Shown: piece after piece, positions 1 through 8,620 of the stretch
How positions within the stretch are numbered: position 1 is the first letter of the stretch
How the letters are laid out: each line of letters starts with the position of its first letter
Assembly: GCA_009602725.1 (NCBI GenBank)
Contig: WELB01000061.1
Location: 499,077 to 512,059 of the forward strand
Direction of reading: 5' to 3'
DNA from: Spirogloea muscicola
Taxonomy: Eukaryota > Streptophyta > Zygnematophyceae > Spirogloeales > Spirogloeaceae
DNA length: 12,983 bases
Notes under the pieces: model-generated
What the model saw: only the letters and a program-made list of their open reading frames with translations
Databases searched by the model: none
What the model was told of the DNA's origin: nothing
Translations under genes and position numbers: made by a program

Positions 1-88
<88 letters not shown>
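1..88. repeat. (TC)44 dinucleotide microsatellite
   Basis: The sequence is an uninterrupted run of TC from the first base to 88, followed by imperfect pyrimidine-rich DNA to about 160. It lies 5' of the first recognisable MOT1 exon, so it is most likely inside a MOT1 intron, or less likely in the leader. Because the array touches the window edge, its true length is unknown. Confidence 0.97.
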
Positions 89-92
<4 letters not shown>

Positions 93-295
93 TCTCTGCC
101 TCTTGCCTTTTCTTCTGACCCCACTTCTCGCCTCCCCCCCCACCCTACTCGCCACCCGCAAGCCCTGCTGGCCTCCATTGTGGTAGTCGTCTGTTATAGA
201 GAAGCATTGCATTGTGCAGGCCAGGCCCACTACTTGCCAGGGCAGCCCCAGCAGGCTCATGACGTGTTCCGTAGTTGCCATGCCCCTGCTTGCAG
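89..295 (+). other. 3' part of a MOT1 intron (no coding exon seen)
   Basis: No segment here encodes the first membrane segments expected of a MOT1 protein. Two short overlapping open frames are present but resemble nothing in the family. The stretch ends in a pyrimidine-rich run and TTGCAG at 290-295, a good 3' splice site. It leads into coding sequence that needs one base from an upstream exon to complete its first codon. I therefore read it as intron, with the first coding exon to the left of the window. Confidence 0.6.
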
Positions 296-1921
296 GATTT
301 CTGTTTGGCCTGCCGATGCCTGTGCAGCCGATGAAGTCCATTGCCGCAGTGGCGCTGTCAGAAGGGGACCCCCTGACTGTGCCACAGATCATGGCCGCCG
401 GCATGAGCACCGCAGCCGTCATGCTCGTGCTTTCGCTCGCTGGTACGAGGAAGAGAGGGTCACGCCACCGTGCTCTAGCTGCATCACAGCCCACCTTGGC
501 CTTGATCAGGCTTAGCGCAATGTCTGCGGCCACTGACTTGCCACGCAGCGGTGCGCCGTCCAGGCCTGATTGACCGAGCGCACCGGGTGCTGCCGTATGG
601 CGTCCTGCGTGGCATCCAGCTGGGCCTCGGCGTCCAACTAGCGGTCAAGGGCATCACGCTGGCGCTGCATGACGGCCCAACCGGCCGCCTGCGGCCCTGG
701 CTGGGCGTTGACAGCTTGGCCGTCGCGGCTGGGGCGGCCGCCCTGGTGGCGCTGGCCGGCCAGGTCAACGCAGGCTGCGACGAACCTGCGGTCCGCAGCA
801 GCGGCCAGGGCCGGGCACCTGTTCCCGCCGCTATTGTCCTCCTGCTGGGCGGCCTGGTGCTGGCCGTCGCTGCCGACCCGTCTGTCTGGCGACAGCTGCG
901 GCTCGGGCCGACGGCGCCGCGCCTCGTCGCCATCTCCTGGCAAGAACTGCGAGTGGGCTTCTTGCGCGGCGCCGTGCCACAGATCCCGCTCACGCTCCTC
1001 AACTCGGTCTTTGCCGTCTGCGACCTGTCCAACCACCTTTTCCCGGACCGCCGCAAGTGCCGCCCTGGTCTCGTAGCGGCAAGGTGAGCGGGCGCTGCTT
1101 CATACAGCGACGCCCGATGGCAACCGCGGGCTCCCAAGATAGGCGTTACAGCTGACATTGCTCCTGCGCTGTGCGGGCAGCGTTGGCGTGCTGAACCTGT
1201 GCGGCTGCTGGGCGGGCGCCATGCCCGTGTGCCACGGCGCCGGCGGCCTGGCCGCGCAGTACCGCTTCGGCGCGCGCTCGGGTGCGTCCATCCTCTTCCT
1301 CGGTGCTGGCAAGGTGCTCCTCGGCCTGACCTTCGGCGGCTCGCTCGTCCACCTCCTTGAGGCAAGTCCTTGTCGGCAGCCGACGAGCGCCGCCCCCTAT
1401 CCCTTCCCTTCTGCGCCGTGACACGGTTACGGTGCTCAGACCAATTAACCGCTTGCCAGCATCAGTCTTACTATCTTCAACATCACATCCTGATCTTGAA
1501 GTCAACCTAACCCCAAAAGTTGACCGTCGTTCTGAGATGGTTTGTCCAAATTTGATCAGAAATTTGGGCTGATTGTTGATCTTCTTGCCCTCTGCAAGAT
1601 GTGCAGCTCTTTCCCAAGTCGCTGCTTGGCGTGCTGCTCCTCTTCTCGGGCCTGGAGCTGGCAGTCGTGGCACTGGACTTGCCCTCGCGTGAGGACGGGA
1701 TGCTTGCGGTACTCACCGCGTCCGCCAGCCTCGCCGGCAAGAGCACTGCTGGGGGCTTCACTGCGGGCATGGCCATGGCGATGCTGCTTGGGCTCGGTCG
1801 ACAATTTCGTGGCCACGAACGCGAGGTCGACAGCTATGAGCGCCTTCCGACCAGCGGTAGCAAAGGAGAAGCAAGCGGTACGGGTGCGAGCGCGTCCAGC
1901 AGTGCAAGCTCGCTCGCCTGA
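296..1921 (+). CDS. MOT1: MOT1-family molybdate transporter (5' partial, four exons)
   Basis: High-affinity molybdate uptake carrier of the plant/algal MOT1 family (distantly SulP-like), an integral membrane protein feeding molybdenum cofactor synthesis. Exons are 296-442, 564-1083, 1181-1361 and 1607-1921 (TGA), and all junction phases match. They give about 386 residues against roughly 450 for plant MOT1, so some 60-80 N-terminal residues are missing to the left. Family motifs occur in order: FGLPMPVQPMKSIAAVA and PQIMAAGMSTAAV in the first exon; PYGVLRGIQL, VGFLRGAVPQIPLTLLNSV and AVCDLSNHLFP in the second; GVLNLCGCWAGAMPVCHGAG and GGLAAQYRFGARSG in the third; SLLGVLLLFSGLELA in the fourth. 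The second exon carries an Ala/Gly/Val-rich membrane stretch, and the C-terminal tail is Ser/Ala/Gly-rich. Intron 3 has a GC donor. The family match is strong; which membrane it sits in (plasma, endomembrane or mitochondrial) cannot be told. Confidence 0.9.
1362..1606 (+). other. GC-AG intron of MOT1
   Basis: The third visible MOT1 intron has the donor GAG|GCAAGT and acceptor TGTGCAG|CTC. Both are phase 0 and join HLLE to LFPKSLLGV, as the family requires. The GT at 1366-1367 would give phase 1 and break the frame into the next exon. The surrounding donor bases fit the tight consensus typical of GC donors. Confidence 0.75.
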
Positions 1922-3329
1922 GCTCGCAGATGCCATCATCTGTGCGCCGCCGCACACTAAGCCCTGTGTTCCAGCTGCCCGTCAAGCTCTTTCCTGCAAG
2001 GTGCGCTGCAGCTTGTGGTCCTAGTCTCGGGCTGCTCTCCCTCCATGGACTGCTTCAAGTCGCCTGCATGCTGCTGCCCGTCGTGCTTATGAGGTAGTCG
2101 AAGAGACGGTCGTGCATGCGGGTTGCCGAGCAGCAATGTCACTCTGCTGATCATGCTGCCTTCTAGGGCCAGGGACAGCCATTGCTTAAGCCTCATCAGA
2201 GGCCTTGCCGCCTTAAGGCAGCTCGCAGAGGACAAACTGCACATTTGAGATTGGCGGCTGTTGGTGCAATAAGGAAAGCCCCCTCGCGCTACTGCAGGGC
2301 CTATTGACCTGATCTTGACAACAAGCTGCACGAGCAATTGAGCTCGCTTGTGGCTCTTGTCCGGTCACCAACATCGGCACAAACCCTGCAGCCTTTTGCT
2401 GCGTCACATTGAGTGCCACTTCTCAAGTAAGGTGTGCCTGCTCATCATTTCGACGGAGGACGATCTTGGCATCTCCATAAGATGTTGCAAATCAGCTAAG
2501 TGCTGCAAGGAGGTCGATCGTTGCATGGTCGTTCTAGGGGGGTGGTTGCATGTGCCATATATGTTTGGACACGGTTTCTCCTCTCACTTGGCTCACTAAA
2601 TCTAGCTCTTATGTGTTGTATCTGCTTAATACTATGGGGTGGGTAATCCACAGCCCCGGCCCTTTCTGCGTGACCTTCTAGTGTTGACGGAGCACGGAGC
2701 CCCTTGATAGAGAACACAATCCTTGTTCAACCTTGAATACCTAAATACCATATTTAATATGATACCCTGACCCAGATGGCCTGAGACACCTCACCCATTA
2801 TACTTAGGATCAGATGGGTACTAGAGTCCCCGCTCAATTGTCTTCTTTGCTCTGTTACCTTAGCCACCTTTGAATTCGTCCCACAAACAGTGTACTGGCT
2901 TATTTGGCCTCCCTATCGTTGCATGCGCACCGCGCGCCTTCACTTGTGCATTCCTCTGGGCTGGCCACCTTTGGAAGAGCTCACTTCTTTGGGATGGCTT
3001 GTCACAGCCATTGCCTTCCATTGGAAGAGCTGTCCCTTTTCTTCCTTCTCACTCGCTTTTGCTCTTCCTCTTCTCAGCTCATTTGACTTCATAATGTTGA
3101 CGGGTAATCGTGTATTTGAAACAAACGAAGGCCAGAGTAGCCAAATACAAAAGCAAGCTCATCTTATGACGTGCGGGGGGGGGGTACTAATAGGAGCGCC
3201 GGTCTGCCTAGCCTGTGGCTCCGCTGTATGTGTCTTTGAGGAACACCCATTGTATACACCTGGCTGGCTTTAACAGTCACAGCTTTGTACTTCTACGTGG
3301 AGCTTGAGCCAGCTGCGGCTGCGCCCCCC
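1922..3329. other. Intergenic: MOT1 3' flank and promoter region of the NNRE-PNPO gene
   Basis: About 1.4 kb with no open frame that resembles a known protein and no splice-compatible exon chain. The left part should hold the MOT1 3' UTR; I found no TGTAA, the common green-algal poly(A) signal, shortly after the stop. The right part should hold the promoter and 5' leader of the next gene. A diverged repeat lies at about 2888-3050. There is a run of G at about 3175-3184. Nothing else was recognised. Confidence 0.6.
2888..3050. repeat. Diverged dispersed repeat, copy A
   Basis: This segment aligns by eye with 7857-8045. Shared blocks include GGCCTCCCTA, ATGCGCAC(C/T)GCGCGCCTT, TCTGGGCTGGC and TGGCTT(G/C)TCACAGCC, followed by a GGAAGA block, in the same order. 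Inside copy A the module ending in TTGGAAGAGCT occurs twice, at about 2957-2981 and 2993-3030, as a short imperfect tandem. Both copies lie upstream of plus-strand genes, a few hundred bases before the start codon. The nature of the element is unknown. Confidence 0.55.
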
Positions 3330-6300
3330 ATGCTGCCCGCCAGGGCCGCGCTGCTAAGCCGCGTCGCCGCCATCCCACGGGCTCCGTCGTTGCCACTGCC
3401 ACTGCCACTGCCATCACTTCCAGCCCCTTGGCGTCAGCCTGCCGCATGCCAGCCGCTTCCTCGGGCTGCGCCACGAGCCTGCGGTCGCGGCGTTAGCTGG
3501 GTGGCGTGCGCCGCCGCCGCCGCCTCCGCCGCCTCCGCACCGCCGTCGTCGGCCCCGCTGCCGCCGATCCAGGCCAGGACGGCGATGGAGGGCCTGACGT
3601 ACCTGAGCCAGGCTCAGGCGGCGGCCGTGGACGAGGAGCTTATGGGCGATGACTTCGGGTTCACGCTCGAGCAGCTCATGGTTTGGCCGCGAAGCCCCAG
3701 CTGGCCCAAGTTTCCGGCTCACGGCCCGCCTCGGAAGACTGCCTTAGTGGGGCCAAGGCGTTGCGACACCGAGTGACGTCCCGCTTGTCTGCTGCCTCCG
3801 CAGGAGCTCGCGGGGCTCAGCGTGGCCTGCGCCATCTTCGAGGTGAAGCATAGCAGCCATCCCTCCCACGTGGCGAAACCCTTTGCAACTCTGCCAGACT
3901 TAGCCAATTGGGCTTTTCCCATGGCCGGAGCATGCTCTCAGCTTGACGAAGGTGCACCGAGGCGGCACAGGTCTACAAGCCGGCTAGTAGCTCGCGGGTG
4001 CTGGTCCTGTGCGGGCCCGGCAACAATGGCGGCGATGGCCTCGTGGCTGCACGCCACCTCGCGCACTTTGGATATACCCCGCATGTGTGCTACCCCAAGC
4101 CCACCGACAAGCCCATCTACCACGGCTTAGTGAAGCAGGTGAGATACCACGATCAATCTCGTTCACAATTTACTTTGGCGCTTGTTTTGCTCAAGAACCT
4201 AGTTCTCCACAATTTGCTCTGCCTGAGGATGGGCGTGCAAGTACGCATCACTGCAGCGATGTGTAGAAGCTTGAGATCCCCCAAACTCTGCTCTGGAGCC
4301 CTTCGGCCCGACCTCCCAAACGCAGAGCCCTGCTACTTAATGAGAAGTACGGCAAACACTCTCTGCCAGCTTTGCTCTAGATTGTTTGCAGCTTCTGCTC
4401 CTCTTGGCTGCTAGTAACTGGAATGATTGTACTCAAGTTGACTCAACGTGCCACTGCTTGCAGCTGAAGAGCCAGGAGGTGCCCTTTGTGGAGGCTGGCG
4501 ACCTGCCCTCTGACCTTGCTTCAGAATTTGACCTTGTTGTGGATGCCATCTTTGGGTTCTCATTCAGAGGTTAGTCTCGAAAATTTTCAGCGACAGATTT
4601 CGACTTAGTAGTCAAGCTGAGAGGTAGCTCTGGTGGCTTCGCTCACGACTTGTAGCACGAGTTGAGCAAATAGTTGCTCACAATCCTCAGGACGTGTAAA
4701 GGACTCCTAGTCAGGACTTAACAACTCAATTGGCTGCTGACCTTGCAAGCTCCAGGGATGGCCAGAGGGATTTAGTATCTGTGAGCTCAGTACTTTTATC
4801 TGGGAGCTTGGTGTTGTACTTGAACCCTGGCCACTCATGGTCAACTTGAACCAGTTTCTGTAGTTGGGTCTGTCACCTCAATGGTCCCAGGCTGGCTGCT
4901 TGACAGGAGCCCCACGCCCCCCGTTCGACACGATCCTTCAGCAGCTTGCTTCATTGGAGGGCGCGGCCAGGCCTCAGATCGTCTCAGTCGATGTTCCCTC
5001 TGGCTGGCACGTCGAGGAGGGCGACACAACTGGCGTTGGGCTTCAGCCCCACATGCTGGTGATGGCCTGAACCAAGCCCCCGCTTGCTCCTTAGCAGGAG
5101 GACATGCATGGCTCTATTCCTTCTTGGCCACTGAGTCGTGTAGCCCCTGACCAGCATATATAACCAAGGTTGTCACTATTGTCAACAAAGTGCAGATCCT
5201 TCACCAAACACATATGCAGCTGCTTTGCTCACAGTATTTTAATTCATGGACAGGTTTCCTTAACTGCACCAAAGCAGTGCGCAAGAGGATTCCGGGGCGA
5301 CCACCACTTTGTCGGCGGCCGCTTTGTGCCTGCGGCTGTCGCCAGGAAGCTCCAAATCACATTGCCACGCTACCAGGGCTCTGCACCCATGGTGCAATTG
5401 TCAGGCAGCGGGAGGCGTGAGGAGACGCCAGGTCTCCCAAGCCGCATTGACATTGCTGCCTTACGAGAAAATTACACCGCAGGCGAATTGCTTGAGGAGC
5501 AGGCAGACCCCGACCCTTTTAAGCAGGTCTTGTGACAAGGCCGTTATATGGATTACCGATTGGCTAATCTGTCTTTAAGCTTCATTCATTTGCAAATCAG
5601 CCATCTTGCCAGGACACAATGGCCTTGTAGTGACCTTCAATGACCTTGAAAGCTGTTGGCTCTAACATGCAGTTTGGAAGGTGGTTTGAGGATGCCACAT
5701 CGTCAAACATCAAGGAGCCCAATGGGATGACACTCGCCACAGTCAGTGACACTGGCGCTCCGTAAGCATTTGCCTCGGCCGGCAAGCTTTGGAGTGCCCG
5801 CCCTGTTGCTGCTTGTTGTCTTGCGCACCTGATCATGCAGCAGGGGTTCGTTAAGCTATAGTGGGGCTGCATGCCTGGTCATTACTGTAACAGTTGCAAC
5901 GCAAAATGTGTGACTAGCTTATATGGCTTACTTCAGAAATTACTTGAGGATTAGCCTAACTTCAAGTTGACTTAATGTTGACGTTGTGCCCCTGTTCTTT
6001 TCCAGCTCTGCTAGGGTGGTCCTCCTTAAGGGCTTTGACAGCAGGGGCTTCGTGTGGTACACAAATTACGAGTCTCGAAAGGGCCGCGAGCTGGCGGTCT
6101 TCCCCAGGGCCGCTTTAGTCTTCTGGTGGGAGCCGCTGCAGCGACAGGTAGTTAAAGGTTCCAGAGATTGCTATCCTGTGACACGTTGGATGTTGCATTC
6201 GTATCAACTTAAACATGCTAAATAAATTCCAGGTCATAGGCTCTGTACAGGCAGGCTGCACGAGTGGCTCTGCTCATAAGTTGATCTTTTGTCAGGTGAG

Positions 6301-7172
6301 AGTTGAGGGATCAGTTGAGCGAGTAACAAGCAAAGAATCGGACCAATACTTCTATAGCCGGCCGCGCGGCAGCCAGTTGGGCGCCGCATCAAGTCCACAG
6401 GTCCCCCTTTCTTTGACCATCCGCCTACTATCCCAGCTGCTCCTGTGCTCTCTCGTCGTACACTCTCTACGCACTTGTATCCATCCTATTCACCGTAAAT
6501 TTCTGGTGATGGTATGTAGAGTCAGCTATGAGCAAATAATACAGGAGATTGTAGTAAACGCAATCCTGTTGTGTATGTGTGGTGCGCAGAGCAGAGTCAT
6601 TGAGGACAGACACGTGCTTGACGAGCACTACAAGCAGCTGGATGAGAAGTACGCTAACAGGTGATAGTAGTGCTTGCTTGTCTCCTTCTCTGAGTCCTTT
6701 TTCACCTGGCAACCTTGCATCCTGAGAATGTGAATGGACCAGGGCACCACATCCAATGTGATTGGTCATTCAAACACCTGCCATGGTCAACTGGTATCAG
6801 CAATTCTGCATGGTGACCGAGCCCTGGTCCTTCTCTGTCTCGAGGTGTAGTCCTCTGCCTCGACCTGACACCTGGGGAGGATTCCGCCTCAAGCCAACCT
6901 GCATTGAGTTCTGGCAGGGCCGGCCCTCGCGACTCCACGACAGGTGATCAGCGATTTGGACTCGGCAGCAGTCTAGTGCAGTCCTCATGTAACTGATGGC
7001 TGCCCAGCACCAGCGACTTGTGTGCATGCAAAGGGTGTGAGACTTCAAGGTCTTGCCTGTAGCAATGTGTAGGCCAGCAATTGATGCAATGGTAGCTGTC
7101 GTATGGCTCAGGTTGCGATACAGATGGGACAACGAGCAAGCTGGATGGACAATTGAGAGGCTTGCACCTTGA
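3330..7172 (+). CDS. PDX3: NAD(P)HX epimerase - pyridoxine/pyridoxamine 5'-phosphate oxidase fusion, plastid-targeted
   Basis: Bifunctional plant/algal enzyme, like Arabidopsis PDX3/PPOX1. The N-terminal YjeF_N half epimerises damaged NAD(P)HX. The C-terminal FMN enzyme oxidises PNP/PMP to pyridoxal 5'-phosphate. Exons: 3330-3680, 3804-3842, 3971-4138, 4464-4569, 4907-5058, 5254-5526, 5673-5761, 6006-6147, 6296-6400, 6590-6660, 6845-6943, 7112-7172 (TGA). All phases fit and give 551 residues against about 530 in Arabidopsis. Residues 1-85 are Ala/Arg/Pro-rich, a likely plastid transit peptide. The epimerase half has [16 protein letters not shown] (90-105), [17 protein letters not shown] (from 144), [18 protein letters not shown] and [15 protein letters not shown]. 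The PNPO half has RVVLLKGFD (396-404), [12 protein letters not shown] (408-419), FYSRPRGSQ (459-467), WGGFRLKP and [12 protein letters not shown]. Arg528 and His530 match the substrate-binding Arg197 and His199 of the E. coli enzyme. It ends in WTIERLAP. The exon 11 acceptor could instead be 6850, two codons shorter. Confidence 0.95.
3391..3413 (+). repeat. Short (TGCCAC)n tandem inside the transit-peptide exon
   Basis: Nearly four copies of a 6-base unit, read in frame as an alternating Leu-Pro run of eight residues within the presumed plastid transit peptide. The unit is a multiple of three, so copy changes would keep the frame. Confidence 0.8.
6401..6589 (+). other. Stop-free 189-nt intron of the fusion gene
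   Basis: Removing this segment joins GAASSPQ to SRVIEDRH, which matches the PNPO family at that place. The donor is weak (CAG|GTCCCC) and the acceptor is CGCAG|AGC. The intron is 63 codons long and has no in-frame stop, so exon 9, intron and exon 10 form one open frame from 6215 to 6664. A better donor, ATG|GTATGT, lies at 6512 and would also keep the frame. Confidence 0.7.
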
Positions 7173-8444
7173 GATTGCCGCTCACAATGCAGGGGGCGAG
7201 TTCCTCTAAAAGCCTGCAAGCGGCAGAAATTATAGGACCCAAGGACTTCTTAGAAGAGACATCTTGGGCGCCAGTGCAGTAGCAAGAGAATTCAGAATGC
7301 TAAGGTTAGATTGCATCTTTCTAGTCAGGACCAGAGCGTGCGCGGCAGAAGTGCTTTGCAATCCATTGATAGATGACAACAGATATAGTACCTCAATCAG
7401 AGCCTACGACTGCAGTTGAGAGTGCTGCAGGAGTCATGAGTCAGTGTGCAAGCTCTGGAGCTTGCCATAGAGGCAGTAAGAGCTGTCTGCTGCACTGGAT
7501 ATCTGTGGCTTATGCAGCGAAAAGGTGTTAGAGTGGTCAAAGCCCTACGGTATGGAGCGGCTGACGAGCATAGCAAGAGGTGGACCGCCTCGATGCGTCC
7601 CATTCCCAGTTGACACTCTAATGTCCAGCAGGAGCTCCTTGTGAAGACGGCCAAGCTTAGTGGGGCCTGACAGTGAGTTTGAAGTCCTCCACGCTTAAGG
7701 GAGCCCAAAGCTCGAGGGTCTCCACGCCTCTCTCTTCCTTGTCCACTCCTTCTGGACTGGCCTCCAACGAACATTGCTTTTTTGGAAAAGAGGAGCTTTT
7801 CCTTCTCTGGGCTTCACTTGTGTGTAGCCCCGTACCTTGCACTTGCTTTGGCCTGAGCAGTCTGTTTACTTAAGCCGGCCTCCCTACATTCTTTCTTCTG
7901 TATCCCATGCGCACTGCGCGCCTTATTTCGTCGGAGGTAGTGCCAACACGCCAAACCCGAGCGAATCGGCCCTCTGGACCTTGTCCATTGTTTTCTGGGC
8001 TGGCTTCTCACAGCCTCCACCCCTTCGGAAGACCTTACTCTTTCGAGCCCAAGGAACGTGGAGGACGCTAGAAGAAATTGGAGCGAGTATTGAGTGATGG
8101 AGGGCCTGAGTATACAAAGGCAGGCACATTGACAGATAGTAAGTACATCACCTGCTGCTAAGCTGGCCCCCCAGTAACTACGAGTCAGCACATTAGAAGG
8201 TCGCTAAGTGATGCCCGAATACCGGACGCCGATGGGCAAGCTCTTATAGAAGGTGGAGAGAGGGTGCGGAAGAGAGGTGGAGAGGTCTTGTTTGTGGAGG
8301 TCTCATCAGTAAAGCCCAAACCCCGGCCGTTGGGGCGGGGCACGGTTAGCAGCCACAGGCGCGGGACAGCGAATCCGTGGGCGCCACGTAGGTGGATAAG
8401 GCCCCCCCCCCCGTAAGTGGGAATAGGCCGAGCCACGCCGCCGC

Positions 8445-8476
<32 letters not shown>

Positions 8477-8517
8477 CCGCCGTCGTTGCTCCCGCAGCCG
8501 TCGCCTCCGCCGCCGTC
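7173..8517. other. Intergenic: 3' flank of the fusion gene and promoter/leader of PETC
   Basis: About 1.3 kb with no credible protein gene. Open frames here are short, have no recognisable motif and overlap on opposite strands. A TATA-like TATACAAA sits at about 8110, but its role is a guess. A run of 11 C falls at 8402-8412, and a CCG-rich leader begins at about 8436. The second diverged repeat copy lies at about 7857-8045. No TGTAA-type signal was seen right after the stop codon at 7172. Confidence 0.6.
7857..8045. repeat. Diverged dispersed repeat, copy B
   Basis: Partner of the segment at 2888-3050, in the same orientation. It has the same ordered blocks but about 10 extra bases after the CTCCCTA block and about 50 extra bases after the GCGCGCCTT block. 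It has one, not two, copies of the GGAAGA-containing module (about 7995-8042). It lies about 470-660 bp upstream of the proposed PETC start. Confidence 0.55.
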
Positions 8518-8620
8518 ATGGCCGCCGCAATGGCCGCCGTGATAACCGCCGGCACCTCCGCCGCCGCGCCCGCGCCGGTAGGGACGCCGCCCTCCTCGCC
8601 GCCGCCGCGTCGCCGCCGCC
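8436..8620 (+). repeat. CCG/GTC trinucleotide-rich tract in the PETC leader and first exon
   Basis: There is a nearly pure (CCG)n run with CGT interruptions from 8436 to about 8487, then CCG-rich sequence through the proposed transit-peptide exon and into the first intron. On the opposite strand it produces long Gly- or Arg-rich open frames, which I treat as artefacts of the repeat. The perfect run ends about 30 bp before the proposed ATG, so it would lie in the 5' leader. Confidence 0.85.

Noticed and set aside
1-88. CRISPR-like or regulatory repeat array
   Set aside because: It is a plain dinucleotide microsatellite with no spacers, in eukaryotic sequence.
484-1365. Long minus-strand open frame (293 codons)
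   Set aside because: It is antisense to MOT1 exons, rich in Arg/Pro/Ser from GC-rich third positions, and has no family motif. The plus-strand exons explain the sequence.
2870-3273. Plus-strand open frames of 60-127 codons upstream of the fusion gene
   Set aside because: No recognisable domain, two overlapping frames, and the region matches a diverged repeat also found at 7857-8045, so coding is unlikely.
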